A DNA stretch of 64,000 nucleotides from Maea johnstoni (GCA_963942565.1 OZ012697.1:15061503-15125502), one strand, 5' to 3'; shown: positions 48,225 to 61,725, counted from the stretch's first letter. A program made the numbers and translations. Notes: generated by a model not told the origin, from the letters alone.

Positions 48225-49786
48225 ACGCAAATGTTCATGCAGCGCGTAGCGCCCCCAAAAAGTGAAACGGCAGCAGATGTAACTAATTGAACCTCAGAAT
48301 AGCAAGTTCATAACACTAGGAAAATTGGATTGCGAAACTGGCGATGCCATAAAGTTAACGACATGTAAAGGCGTATTGATATAATCATTATTTTTTATCT
48401 ATTTGAAAAGGCATTAGATTAAAAGATCAAATACAATTTTTCAGCTATTTTGGCGCTCCTTATTGGGTTCTAACGACATTCGGGTGATGGCGAGCCGTCT
48501 GGCAGTAGTTAGACAACAGGCGCCATATTTGATTTGGTTATTTACCAAAGGTGACGAAGGTAGGTCATAATCAGTTTCGGGCCGTATGTAAATGTGTGGG
48601 GTCATTTATAAAAGTGGCTTAGTGGTACATGTACCCAACAAAGATCTACTACGGTTGTCAGTCACGTAAATGACAAGAATGACTCGGAATACTAGGAACG
48701 ATCCCAAAAAGAGTTACGGGATTTCATCAATATGGTTCTCTTTTCACTCCGCCCCACACAATAGAAGGAATAGCTTGATTGATAGCACAGTCGGCTCCCG
48801 GAATCCCGATCCTGGGGTCGCGGGTTCGATTCCATCTCTCGATCGTGCAATTTCTTTTCCACCCGCCCAGTGCTTCGTGTGGTACTTAGAAATATTTCAT
48901 ACTCAAAATAACGGTGGCTTTATTTCTAGTATTTTTTTTACTTAACTTTGCTAAAATGAATTGTTGGTCAAAACCGTTGATCCCAGAAAAGACGTCTGCC
49001 TGAATTGCCGTTCGATATAAGGGCCGATGACGTTATGTTGGGCTTAGACTAAAAACAATCTTTTATCTTTGATTTATTATAATAAACATTTCCACAGTTG
49101 TGAAGTTAGGAATTTCTTCGAGAAAATATATAGTTTAATGGATGCAAGTAATGCCTAGCCTTCATATAAAAATTGAGATCTGTGAAGTTTAATGGGTGTA
49201 AGTATTAATTTATATCTGTTGATGAAGGACACTTGCATGCACACTTGCTGCACATGACTTTACCTTAGATCACCAAACACAAGTGAATTCGAAACCAGCC
49301 GGTCAACATGAACATGCAAGCCTCAACTAATGTCAACTAATAGCCGCTAATAGGCCAGAAATTGGTGCTTTGGGCACCCCCAGCTGGTGGTGGAGATAAG
49401 GTGTCTCAGTAATGTAATCGCTGCGAGAGCCCTGATTGGTCCTTGTTCCCACGTGAGCCCGCGCTGATGGCTTATGTGGTACTCCTGACATGAGTCCAGC
49501 ACTTAACTATAAGGCATTACTTTATGCAACTCCCACCCATCTACCTTCTATCTGCCCTTTCACACGTCCCCACGTGATCATCAGTGCCCTATCCATGCAC
49601 CTTCCACCTGTACTTTGGGCTTGGATCCGTGCGCCCGCCACTCACTTTTTGGGCGCACGGATCCTTACTACACTGCCACTTTCTATTCCTCCTGCGGCCT
49701 TTAGCGCCTTGCCGCAACACTTGCCTTCCCCCTTCTCTGTAATTATACTGTCCTCCCAGTACCTCTTTCAACGGGGCCCTATCTGG
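48225..49786 (+). mobile_element. Unclassified element, copy 3
   Basis: 1562 bp, nearly identical to copy 1 (31831-33389) across its whole length, inserted between CAAGGAAATCTTG and TTCTTTTTCAT, again without a target-site duplication (one base at the right edge differs). The 14-bp hairpin, tRNA-like module and open frame (49490-49849, running past the end) are all present. Its closeness to copy 1 points to recent movement or to conversion or duplication between the array halves. Confidence 0.8.
48765..48840 (+). other. tRNA-like module in element copy 3
   Basis: A-box-like TAGCTTGATTGATAG (48771-48785) and B box GGTTCGATTCC (48823-48833), with small differences from copy 1 between them. A/B box spacing fits Pol III use; the clover-leaf is poor. 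Confidence 0.6.
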
Positions 49787-49837
49787 ATTCTTTTTCATAC
49801 TACACTGTTGGTATACGGATACATGAAAGAGACTATT

Positions 49838-49898
49838 ATATTAAGCTGATAGGAACAGGTACTACACTTTGATCTTAGCCGAAAGGCTGAGAAGCGAT
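49838..49898 (-). pseudogene. Truncated U2 (61 nt), T6
   Basis: Standard form, immediately right of element copy 3. This unit matches T3 at an offset of 6698 bp. Confidence 0.9.
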
Positions 49899-50806
49899 AA
49901 ACTAGAATAAGGTATCAGCCATGTATATATACTAACTAGCATATCAAAGATATGCCTTTGGCGAGAAACACCCCTTCGTATCGTTGGATTTTTTCACGAG
50001 CAAGGTCAAGCACTTGAGAAATGATACAGTTGTGCCTTTCTACTTTATATAACCAACATTACTATATCCTCACTTTTCTTCGTTGAAGTGAAAAAAGATG
50101 TAAAACTTAAATTAAGCCCTTTTTTAAAACTGCACCGCGAACATTTGCCAAAGGCCGTTGCTGGCTATTAATAGCTCAGAGCATGAATGGATCTTTGGCA
50201 ATAGGGTGTTCTCACTCAGAAAATCTGGAAGTTTTACAAGGCAATGCCATTGCAAGAGGCATTTGAGTGGCATGTATTGATTATTGACATGAAATTGTCG
50301 AATGTGTTGTGCAAATATCTCCCGCATTTGCCAGATGCTGGCATAATCTGTAGACCGTTTTCCTATTTCCATAGTGACTTACCTCGACCAATTTCCAGAC
50401 ATAGTAGATTTCATATTTACAATTACAGTTGTTTTACCACTCAAGGAAATCTTGTTTCTTTTTCATACTACACTGTGGGTATACGGATACATGAAAGAAA
50501 CTATTACAGTTGTTTTAACATCCAAGAAAAAAACGTAATACACACATGTGTACTATTACAGTTGTTTTTTACAATCAAGAAAACCTTGCTTCTTTTTCAT
50601 ACTACACTGTGGGTGTACATATTTATGAAACACACTATTACAGTTGCTTTTACATCGAGGAAAAACACTTAATGCACACGTAAGTATATATGAATATTAT
50701 TTTTTATTTTCAATATATAATAATTATTTCCTAAACCAGTATCAAGCCATGCAGTGTTAGGCTGTGCATCATTGGATGGGGGTCTGCATTTCATTACTCC
50801 CCTAGA

Positions 50807-50991
50807 GGAGTGGGCTGTTCCTCGAAGTACTGCCACACCAGGCCAACCAATGGCAGAGGCGGAGCAAGCCCATTTGCCAAATGTCAAATATCAGTTAAAA
50901 TTCTAGGGCCTCCAATGGAGGACATATCAGATATTAAGCTGATAGGAACAGGTACTACACTTTGATCTTAACCGAAAGGCTGAGAAGCGAT
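50807..50991 (-). ncRNA. U2: U2 snRNA gene, copy M6
   Basis: Carries the GGCCCTAG marker of M4 (44109), at an offset of 6698 bp; otherwise the standard minus form. Confidence 0.93.
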
Positions 50992-51530
50992 AAACTAGAA
51001 TAAGGCATCAGCCATGTATATATACTAACTAGCACATCAAAGATATGCCTTTGCCGAGAAACACCCCTTCGTATCGTTGGATTTTTTCACGAGCAAGGTC
51101 AAGCACTTGAAATATGATACAGTTGTGCCTTTCTACTTTATATAACCAACATTACTATATCCTCACTTTTCTTCGTTGAAGTGAAAAAAGATGTAAAACT
51201 TAAATTTAGCCCTTTTTTTAAAACTGCACCGCAAACATTTGCCAAAGGCCGTTGCTGGCTATTAATAGCTCAGAGCATGAATGCATTTGAGTGGCATGTA
51301 TTGATTATTGACATGAAATTGTCGAGTGTGTTGTGCAAATATCTCCCGCATTTGCATAGATGCTGGCATAATCTGTAGACCGTTTTCCTATTTCCATAGT
51401 GACTTACCTTGACCAATTGCCAGACATAGTATATTTCATATTTACAATTACAGTTGTTTTACCACTCAAGGAAATCTTGTTTCTTTTTCATACTACACTG
51501 TTGGTATACGGATACATGAAAGAGACTATT

Positions 51531-51591
51531 AAATTAAGCTGATAGGAACAGGTACTACACTTTGATCTTAGCCGAAAGGCTGAGAAGCGAT
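51531..51591 (-). pseudogene. Truncated U2 (61 nt), T7
   Basis: Standard truncated form with a one-base change at the breakpoint (AATTTAATAG). Confidence 0.9.
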
Positions 51592-52500
51592 AAACTAGAA
51601 TAAGGTATCAGCCATGTATATATACTAACTAGCACATCAAAGATATGCCTTTGGCGAGAAACACCCCTTCGTATCGTTGGATTTTTTCACGAGCAAGGTC
51701 AAGCACTTGAAAAATGATACAGTTGTGCCTTTCTACTTTATATAACCAACATTACTATATCCTCACTTTTCTTCGTTGAAGTGAAAAAAGATGTAAAACT
51801 TAAATTTAGCCCTTTTTTTAAAACTGCACCGCGAACATTTGCCAAAGGCCGTTGCTGGCTATTAATAGCTCAGAGCATGAATGGATCTTTGGCAATAGGG
51901 TGTTCTCACTCAGAAAATCTGGAAGTTTTACAAGGCAATGCCATTGCAAGAGGCATTTGAGTGGCATGTATTGATTATTGACATGAAATTGTCGAATGTG
52001 TTGTGCAAATATCTTACGCATTTGCCAGATGCTGGCATAATCTGTAGACCATTTTCCTATTTCCATAGTGACTTACCTCGACCAATTGCCAGACGTAGTA
52101 GATTTCATATTTACAATTACAGTTGTTTTACCACTCAAGGAAATCTTGTTTCTTTTTCATACTACACTGTGGGTATACGGATACATGAAAGAAACTATTA
52201 CAGTTGTTTTAACATCCAAGAAAAAAACGTAATACACACATGTGTACTATTACAGTTGTTTTTTACAATCAAGAAAACCTTGTTTCTTTTTCATACTACA
52301 CTGTGGGTGTACATATTTATGAAACACACTATTACAGTTGCTTTTACGTCCAGGAAAAACACTTAATGCACACGTAAGTATATATGAATATTATTTTTTA
52401 TTTTCAATATATAATAATTATTTCCTAAACCAGTATCAAGCCATGCAGTGTTAGGCTGTGCATCATTGGATGGGGGTCTGCATTTCATTACTCCCCTAGA

Positions 52501-52685
52501 GGAGTGGGCTGTTCCTCGAAGTACTGCCACACCAGGCCAACCAATGGCAGAGGCGGAGCAAGCCCATTTGCCAAATGTCAAATATCAGTTAAAATTCTAC
52601 GGCCTCCAATGGAGGACATATCAGATATTAAGCTGATAGGAACAGGTACTACACTTTGATCTTAACCGAAAGGCTGAGAAGCGAT
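52501..52685 (-). ncRNA. U2: U2 snRNA gene, copy M7
   Basis: Full length with undisturbed stems IIa and IIb (CCTCCATTGGAGGCCGTAG). A good candidate for a functional minus-array consensus copy. Confidence 0.95.
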
Positions 52686-53224
52686 AAACTAGAATAAGGC
52701 ATCAGCCATGTATATATACTAACTAGCACATCAAAGATATGCCTTTGCCGAGAAACACCCCTTCGTTTCGTTGGATTTTTTCACGAGCAAGGTCAAGCAC
52801 TTGAAATATGATACAGTTGTGCCTTTCTACTTTATATAACCAACATTACTATATCCTCACTTTTCTTCGTTGAAGTGAAAAAAGATGTAAAACTTAAATT
52901 TAGCCCTTTTTTTAAAACTGCACCGCAAACATTTGCCAAAGTCCGTTGCTGGCTATTAATAGCTCAGAGCATGAATGCATTTGAGTGGCATGTATTGATT
53001 ATTGACATGAAATTGTCGAGTGTGTTGTGCAAATATCTCCCGCATTTGCATAGATGCTGGCATAATCTGTAGACCGCTTTCCTATTTCCATAGTGACTTA
53101 CCTTGACCAATTGCCAGACATAGTATATTTCATATTTACAATTACAGTTGTTTTACCACTCAAGGAAATCTTGTTTCTTTTTCATACTACACTGTTGGTA
53201 TACGGATACATGAAAGAGACTATT

Positions 53225-53285
53225 ATATTAAGCTGATAGGAACAGGTACTACACTTTGATCTTAGCCGAAAGGCTGAGAAGCGAT
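53225..53285 (-). pseudogene. Truncated U2 (61 nt), T8
   Basis: Standard form; 600 bp upstream of the M7 start. Confidence 0.9.
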
Positions 53286-54194
53286 AAACTAGAATAAGGT
53301 ATCAGCCATGTATATATACTAACTAGCATATCAAAGATATGCCTTTGGCGAGAAACACCCCTTCGTATCGTTGGATTTTTTCACGAGCAAGGTCAAGCAC
53401 TTGAAAAATGATACAGTTGTGCCTTTCTACTTTATATAACCAACATTACTATATCCTCACTTTTCTTCGTTGAAGTGAAAAAAGATGTAAAACTTAAATT
53501 TAGCCCTTTTTTTAAACTGCACCGCAAACATTTGCCAAAGGCCGTTGCTGGCTATTAATAGCTCAGAGCATGAATGGATATTTGGCAATAGGGTGTTCTC
53601 ACTCAGAAAATCAGGAAGTTTTACAAGGCAATGCAATTGCAAGAGGCATTTGAGTGGCATGTATTGATTATTGACATGAAATTGTCGAATGTGTTGTGCA
53701 AATATCTCCCGCATTTGCCAGATGCTGGCATAATCTGTAGACCGTTTTCCTATGTCCATAGTGACTTACCTCGACCAATTGCCAGACATAGTAGATTTCA
53801 TATTTACAATTACAGTTGTTTTACCACTCAAGGAAATCTTGTTTCTTTTTCATACTACACTGTTGGTATACGGATACATGAAAGAAACTATTACAGTTGT
53901 TTTAACATCCAAGAAAAAAACGTAATACACACATGTGTACTATTACAGTTGTTTTTTTAAAATCAAGAAAACCTTGTTTCTTTTTCATACTACACTGTGG
54001 GTGTACATATTTATGAAACACACTATTACAGTTGCTTTTACATCGAGGAAAAACACTTAATGCACACGTATGTATATATGAATATTATTTTTTATTTTCA
54101 ATATATAATAATTATTTCCTAAACCAGTATCAAGCCATGCAGTGTTAGGCAGTGCATCATTGGATGGGGGTCTGCATTTCATTACTCCCCTAGA

Positions 54195-54379
54195 GGAGTG
54201 GGCTGTTCCTCGAAGTACTGCCACACCAGGCCAACCAATGGCAGAGGCGGAGCAAGCCCATTTGCCAAATGTCAAATATCAGTTAAAATTCTACGGCATC
54301 CAATGGAGGACATATCAGATATTAAGCTGATAGGAACAGGTACTACACTTTGATCTTAACCGAAAGGCTGAGAAGCGAT
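54195..54379 (-). ncRNA. U2: U2 snRNA gene, copy M8 (stem IIb change)
   Basis: GGATGCC in place of GGAGGCC, as in M5, weakening stem IIb by one pair. Confidence 0.92.
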
Positions 54380-54918
54380 AAACTAGAATAAGGCATCAGC
54401 CATGTATATATACTAACTAGCACATCAAAGATATGCCTTTGCCGAGAAACACCCCTTCGTTTCGTTGGATTTTTTCACGAGCAAGGTCAAGCACTTGAAA
54501 TATGATACAGTTGTGCCTTTCTACTTTATATAACCAACATTACTATATCCTCACTTTTCTTCGTTGAAGTGAAAAAAGATGTAAAACTTAAATTTAGCCC
54601 TTTTTTTAAAACTGCACCGCAAACATTTGCCAAAGGCCGTTGCTGGCTATTAATAGCTCAGAGCATGAATGCATTTGAGTGGCATGTATTGATTATTGAC
54701 ATGAAATTGTCAAGTGTGTTGTGCAAATATCTCCCGCATTTGCATAGATGCTGGCATAATCTGTAGACCGCTTTCCTATTTCCATAGTGACTTACCTTGA
54801 CCAATTGCCAGACATAGTATATTTCATATTTACAATTACAGTTGTTTTACCACTCAAGGAAATCTTGTTTCTTTTTCATACTACACTGTTGGTATACGGA
54901 TACATGAAAGAGACTATT

Positions 54919-54979
54919 ATATTAAGCTGATAGGAACAGGTACTACACTTTGATCTTAGCCGAAAGGCTGAGAAGCGAT
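54919..54979 (-). pseudogene. Truncated U2 (61 nt), T9
   Basis: Standard form; promoter elements intact. Confidence 0.9.
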
Positions 54980-55888
54980 AAACTAGAATAAGGTATCAGC
55001 CATGTATATATACTAACTAGCATATCAAAGATATGCCTTTGGCGAGAAACACCCCTTCGTATCGTTGGATTTTTTCACGAGCAAGGTCAAGCACTTGAAA
55101 AATGATACAGTTGTGCCTTTCTACTTAATATAACCAACATTACTATATCCTCACTTTTCTTCGTTGAAGTGAAAAAAGATGTAAAACTTAAATTTAGCCC
55201 TTTTTTTAAACTGCACCGCAAACATTTGCCAAAGGCCGTTGCTGGCTATTAATAGCTCAGAGCATGAATGGATATTTGGCAATAGGGTGTTCTCACTCAG
55301 AAAATCAGGAAGTTTTACAAGGCAATGCAATTGCAAGAGGCATTTGAGTGGCATGTATTGATTATTGACATGAAATTGTCGAATGTGTTGTGCAAATATC
55401 TCCCGCATTTGCCAGATGCTGGCATAATCTGTAGACCGTTTTCCTATTTCCATAGTGACTTACCTCGACCAATTGCCAGACATAGTAGATTTCATATTTA
55501 CAATTACAGTTGTTTTACCACTCAAGGAAATCTTGTTTCTTTTTCATACTACACTGTTGGTATACGGATACATGAAAGAAACTATTACAGTTGTTTTAAC
55601 ATCCAAGAAAAAAACGTAATACACACATGTGTACTATTACAGTTGTTTTTTTAAAATCAAGAAAACCTTGTTTCTTTTTCATACTACACTGTGGGTGTAC
55701 ATATTTATGAAACACACTATTACAGTTGCTTTTACATCGAGGAAAAACACTTAATGCACACGTATGTATATATGAATATTATTTTTTATTTTCAATATAT
55801 AATAATTATTTCCTAAACCAGTATCAAGCCATGCAGTGTTAGGCAGTGCATCATTGGATGGGGGTCTGCATTTCATTACTCCCCTAGA

Positions 55889-56073
55889 GGAGTGGGCTGT
55901 TCCTCGAAGTACTGCCACACCAGGCCAACCAATGGCAGAGGCGGAGCAAGCCCATTTGCCAAATGTCAAATATCAGTTAAAATTCTACGGCATCCAATGG
56001 AGGACATATCAGATATTAAGCTGATAGGAACAGGTACTACACTTTGATCTTAACCGAAAGGCTGAGAAGCGAT
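55889..56073 (-). ncRNA. U2: U2 snRNA gene, copy M9, PSE deleted
   Basis: GGATGCC stem IIb form. Upstream, the sequence runs from GCACATCAAAGA straight to GAAACACCCC (~56120): a ~14-bp deletion that removes the centre of the candidate PSE. The TATA box stays. If the PSE assignment is right, this copy should be weak or silent. Confidence 0.9.
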
Positions 56074-56582
56074 GAACTAGAATAAGGCATCAGCCATGTA
56101 TATATACTAACTAGCACATCAAAGAGAAACACCCCTTCGTATCGTTGGATTTTTTCACGAGCAAGGTCAAGCACTTGAAATATGATACTTCATATAACCA
56201 ACATTACTATATCCTCACTTTTCTTCGTTGAAGTGAAAAAAGATGTAAAACTTAAATTTAGCCCTTTTTTTAAAACTGCACCGCAAACATTTGCCAAAGG
56301 CCGTTGCTGGCTATTAATAGCTCAGAGCATGAATGCATTTGAGTGGCATGTATTGATTATTGACATGAAATTGTCGAGTGTGTTGTGCAAATATCTCCCG
56401 CATTTGCATAGATGCTGGCATAATCTGTAGACCGTTTTCCTATTTCCATAGTGACTTACCTTGACCAATTGCCAGACATAGTATATTTCATATTTACAAT
56501 TACAGTTGTTTTACCACTCAAGGAAATCTTGTTTCTTTTTCATACTACACTGTTGGTATACGGATACATGAAAGAGACTATT

Positions 56583-56643
56583 ATATTAAGCTGATAGGAA
56601 CAGGTACTACACTTTGATCTTAACCGAAAGGCTGAGAAGCGAT
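56583..56643 (-). pseudogene. Truncated U2 (61 nt), T10
   Basis: Carries the GGTTAAGATC stem-I form that otherwise marks full-length copies, so it has exchanged sequence with them. Confidence 0.9.
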
Positions 56644-57552
56644 AAACTAGAATAAGGTATCAGCCATGTATATATACTAACTAGCACATCAAAGATATGC
56701 CTTTGGCGAGAAACACCCCTTCGTATCGTTGGATTTTTTCACGAGCAAGGTCAAGCACTTGAAAAATGATACAGTTGTGCCTTTCTACTTTATATAACCA
56801 ACATTACTATATCCTCACTTTTCTTCGTTGAAGTGAAAAAAGATGTAAAACTTAAATTTAGCCCTTTTTTTAAAACTGCACCGCGAACATTTGCCAAAGG
56901 CCGTTGCTGGCTATTAATAGCTCAGAGCATGAATGGATCTTTGGCAATAGGGTGTTCTCACTCAGAAAATCTGGAAGTTTTACAAGGCAATGCCATTGCA
57001 AGAGGCATTTGAGTGGCATGTATTGATTATTGACATGAAATTGTCGAATGTGTTGTGCAAATATCTCCCGCATTTGCCAGATGCTGGCATAATCTGTAGA
57101 CCATTTTCCTATTTCCATAGTGACTTACCTCGACCAATTGCCAGACATAGTAGATTTCATATTTACAATTACAGTTGTTTTACCACTCAAGGAAATCTTG
57201 TTTCTTTTTCATACTACACTGTGGGTATACGGATACATGAAAGAAACTATTACAGTTGTTTTAACATCCAAGAAAAAAACGTAATACACACATGTGTACT
57301 ATTACAGTTGTTTTTTACAATCAAGAAAACCTTGTTTCTTTTTCATACTACACTGTGGGTGTACATATTTATGAAACACACTATTACAGTTGCTTTTACG
57401 TCCAGGAAAAACACTTAATGCACACGTAAGTATATATGAATATTATTTTTTATTTTCAATATATAATAATTATTTCCTAAACCAGTATCAAGCCATGCAG
57501 TGTTACGCTGTGCATCATTGGGTGGGGGTCTGCATTTCATTACTCCCCTAGA

Positions 57553-57737
57553 GGAGTGGGCTGTTCCTCGAAGTACTGCCACACCAGGCCAACCAATGGC
57601 AGAGGCGGAGCAAGCCCATTTGCCAAATGTCAAATATCAGTTAAAATTCTACGGCCTCCAATGGAGGACATATCAGATATTAAGCTGATAGGAACAGGTA
57701 CTACACTTTGATCTTAACCGAAAGGCTGAGAAGCGAT
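57553..57737 (-). ncRNA. U2: U2 snRNA gene, copy M10
   Basis: Full length and intact in all core elements; the 3' flank has GGGTGGGGG-type changes shared with 60941. Confidence 0.95.
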
Positions 57738-58276
57738 AAACTAGAATAAGGCATCAGCCATGTATATATACTAACTAGCACATCAAAGATATGCCTTTGC
57801 CGAGAAACACCCCTTCGTTTCGTTGGATTTTTTCACGAGCAAGGTCAAGCACTTGAAATATGATACAGTTGTGCCTTTCTACTTTATATAACCAACATTA
57901 CTATATCCTCACTTTTCTTCGTTGAAGTGAAAAAAGATGTAAAACTTAAATTTAGCCCTTTTTTTAAAACTGCACCGCAAACATTTGCCAAAGGCCGTTG
58001 CTGGCTATTAATAGCTCAGAGCATGAATGCATTTGAGTGGCATGTATTGATTATTGACATGAAATTGTCGAGTGTGTTGTGCAAATATCTCCCGCATTTG
58101 CATAGATGCTGGCATAATCTGTAGACCGTTTTCCTATTTCCATAGTGACTTACCTTGACCAATTGCCAGACATAGTATATTTCATATTTACAATTACAGT
58201 TGTTTTACCACTCAAGGAAATCTTGTTTCTTTTTCATACTACACTGTTGGTATACGGATACATGAAAGAGACTATT

Positions 58277-58337
58277 ATATTAAGCTGATAGGAACAGGTA
58301 CTACACTTTGATCTTAGCCGAAAGGCTGAGAAGCGAT
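58277..58337 (-). pseudogene. Truncated U2 (61 nt), T11
   Basis: Standard form. Confidence 0.9.
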
Positions 58338-59245
58338 AAACTAGAATAAGGTATCAGCCATGTATATATACTAACTAGCATATCAAAGATATGCCTTTGG
58401 CGAGAAACACCCCTTCGTATCGTTGGATTTTTTCACGAGCAAGGTCAAGCACTTGAGAAATGATACAGTTGTGCCTTTCTACTTTATATAACCAACATTA
58501 CTATATCCTCACTTTTCTTCGTTGAAGTGAAAAAAGATGTAAAACTTAAATTTAGCCCTTTTTTAAAACTGCACCGCGAACATTTGCCAAAGGCCGTTGC
58601 TGGCTATTAATAGCTCAGAGCATGAATGGATCTTTGGCAATAGGGTGTTCTCACTCAGAAAATCTGGAAGTTTTACAAGGCAATGCCATTGCAAGAGGCA
58701 TTTGAGTGGCATGTATTGATTATTGACATGAAATTGTCGAATGTGTTGTGCAAATATCTCCCGCATTTGCCAGATGCTGGCATAATCTGTAGACCGTTTT
58801 CCTATTTCCATAGTGACTTACCTCGACCAATTTCCAGACATAGTAGATTTCATATTTACAATTACAGTTGTTTTACCACTCAAGGAAATCTTGTTTCTTT
58901 TTCATACTACACTGTGGGTATACGGATACATGAAAGAAACTATTACAGTTGTTTTAACATCCAAGAAAAAAACGTAATACACACATGTGTACTATTACAG
59001 TTGTTTTTTACAATCAAGAAAACCTTGCTTCTTTTTCATACTACACTGTGGGTGTACATATTTATGAAACACACTATTACAGTTGCTTTTACATCGAGGA
59101 AAAACACTTAATGCACACGTAAGTATATATGAATATTATTTTTTATTTTCAATATATAATAATTATTTCCTAAACCAGTATCAAGCCATGCAGTGTTAGG
59201 CTGTGCATCATTGGATGGGGGTCTGCATTTCATTACTCCCCTAGA

Positions 59246-59430
59246 GGAGTGGGCTGTTCCTCGAAGTACTGCCACACCAGGCCAACCAATGGCAGAGGCG
59301 GAGCAAGCCCATTTGCCAAATGTCAAATATCAGTTAAAATTCTACGGCCTCCAATGGAGGACATATCAGATATTAAGCTGATAGGAACAGGTACTACACT
59401 TTGATCTTAACCGAAAGGCTGAGAAGCGAT
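59246..59430 (-). ncRNA. U2: U2 snRNA gene, copy M11
   Basis: Full length with intact stems, as M7. Confidence 0.95.
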
Positions 59431-59969
59431 AAACTAGAATAAGGCATCAGCCATGTATATATACTAACTAGCACATCAAAGATATGCCTTTGCCGAGAAA
59501 CACCCCTTCGTATCGTTGGATTTTTTCACGAGCAAGGTCAAGCACTTGAAATATGATACAGTTGTGCCTTTCTACTTTATATAACCAACATTACTATATC
59601 CTCACTTTTCTTCGTTGAAGTGAAAAAAGATGTAAAACTTAAATTTAGCCCTTTTTTTAAAACTGCACCGCAAACATTTGCCAAAGGCCGTTGCTGGCTA
59701 TTAATAGCTCAGAGCATGAATGCATTTGAGTGGCATGTATTGATTATTGACATGAAATTGTCGAGTGTGTTGTGCAAATATCTCCCGCATTTGCATAGAT
59801 GCTGGCATAATCTGTAGACCGTTTTCCTATTTCCATAGTGACTTACCTTGACCAATTGCCAGACATAGTATATTTCATATTTACAATTACAGTTGTTTTA
59901 CCACTCAAGGAAATCTTGTTTCTTTTTCATACTACACTGTTGGTATACGGATACATGAAAGAGACTATT

Positions 59970-60030
59970 ATATTAAGCTGATAGGAACAGGTACTACACT
60001 TTGATCTTAACCGAAAGGCTGAGAAGCGAT
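59970..60030 (-). pseudogene. Truncated U2 (61 nt), T12
   Basis: GGTTAAGATC form, as T10. Confidence 0.9.
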
Positions 60031-60940
60031 AAACTAGAATAAGGTATCAGCCATGTATATATACTAACTAGCAACATCAAAGATATGCCTTTGGCGAGAA
60101 ACACCCCTTCGTATCGTTGGATTTTTTCACGAGCAAGGTCAAGCACTTGAAAAATGATACAGTTGTGCCTTTCTACTTTATATAACCAACATTACTATAT
60201 CCTCACTTTTCTTCGTTGAAGTGAAAAAAGATGTAAAACTTAAATTTAGCCCTTTTTTTAAAACTGCACCGCGAACATTTGCCAAAGGCCGTTGCTGGCT
60301 ATTAATAGCTCAGAGCATGAATGGATCTTTGGCAATAGGGTGTTCTCACTCAGAAAATCTGGAAGTTTTACAAGGCAATGCCATTGCAAGAGGCATTTGA
60401 GTGGCATGTATTGATTATTGACATGAAATTGTCGAATGTGTTGTGCAAATATCTCCCGCATTTGCCAGATGCTGGCATAATCTGTAGACCATTTTCCTAT
60501 TTCCATAGTGACTTACCTCGACCAATTGCCAGACATAGTAGATTTCATATTTACAATTACAGTTGTTTTACCACTCAAGGAAATCTTGTTTCTTTTTCAT
60601 ACTACACTGTGGGTATACGGATACATGAAAGAAACTATTACAGTTGTTTTAACATCCAAGAAAAAAACGTAATACACACATGTGTACTATTACAGTTGTT
60701 TTTTACAATCAAGAAAACCTTGTTTCTTTTTCATACTACACTGTGGGTGTACATATTTATGAAACACACTATTACAGTTGCTTTTACGTCCAGGAAAAAC
60801 ACTTAATGCACACGTAAGTATATATGAATATTATTTTTTATTTTCAATATATAATAATTATTTCCTAAACCAGTATCAAGCCATGCAGTGTTACGCTGTG
60901 CATCATTGGGTGGGGGTCTGCATTTCATTACTCCCCTAGA

Positions 60941-61125
60941 GGAGTGGGCTGTTCCTCGAAGTACTGCCACACCAGGCCAACCAATGGCAGAGGCGGAGCA
61001 AGCCCATTTGCCAAATGTCAAATATCAGTTAAAATTCTACGGCCTCCAATGGAGGACATATCAGATATTAAGCTGATAGGAACAGGTACTACACTTTGAT
61101 CTTAACCGAAAGGCTGAGAAGCGAT
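60941..61125 (-). ncRNA. U2: U2 snRNA gene, copy M12
   Basis: Matches M10 at an offset of 3388 bp (two dimers), including the 3' flank markers. Confidence 0.95.
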
Positions 61126-61664
61126 AAACTAGAATAAGGCATCAGCCATGTATATATACTAACTAGCACATCAAAGATATGCCTTTGCCGAGAAACACCC
61201 CTTCGTTTCGTTGGATTTTTTCACGAGCAAGGTCAAGCACTTGAAATATGATACAGTTGTGCCTTTCTACTTTATATAACCAACATTACTATATCCTCAC
61301 TTTTCTTCGTTGAAGTGAAAAAAGATGTAAAACTTAAATTTAGCCCTTTTTTTAAAACTGCACCGCAAACATTTGCCAAAGGCCGTTGCTGGCTATTAAT
61401 AGCTCAGAGCATGAATGCATTTGAGTGGCATGTATTGATTATTGACATGAAATTGTCGAGTGTGTTGTGCAAATATCTCCCGCATTTGCATAGATGCTGG
61501 CATAATCTGTAGACCGTTTTCCTATTTCCATAGTGACTTACCTTGACCAATTGCCAGACATAGTATATTTCATATTTACAATTACAGTTGTTTTACCACT
61601 CAAGGAAATCTTGTTTCTTTTTCATACTACACTGTTGGTATACGGATACATGAAAGAGACTATT

Positions 61665-61725
61665 ATATTAAGCTGATAGGAACAGGTACTACACTTTGAT
61701 CTTAGCCGAAAGGCTGAGAAGCGAT
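61665..61725 (-). pseudogene. Truncated U2 (61 nt), T13
   Basis: Standard form. Confidence 0.9.
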
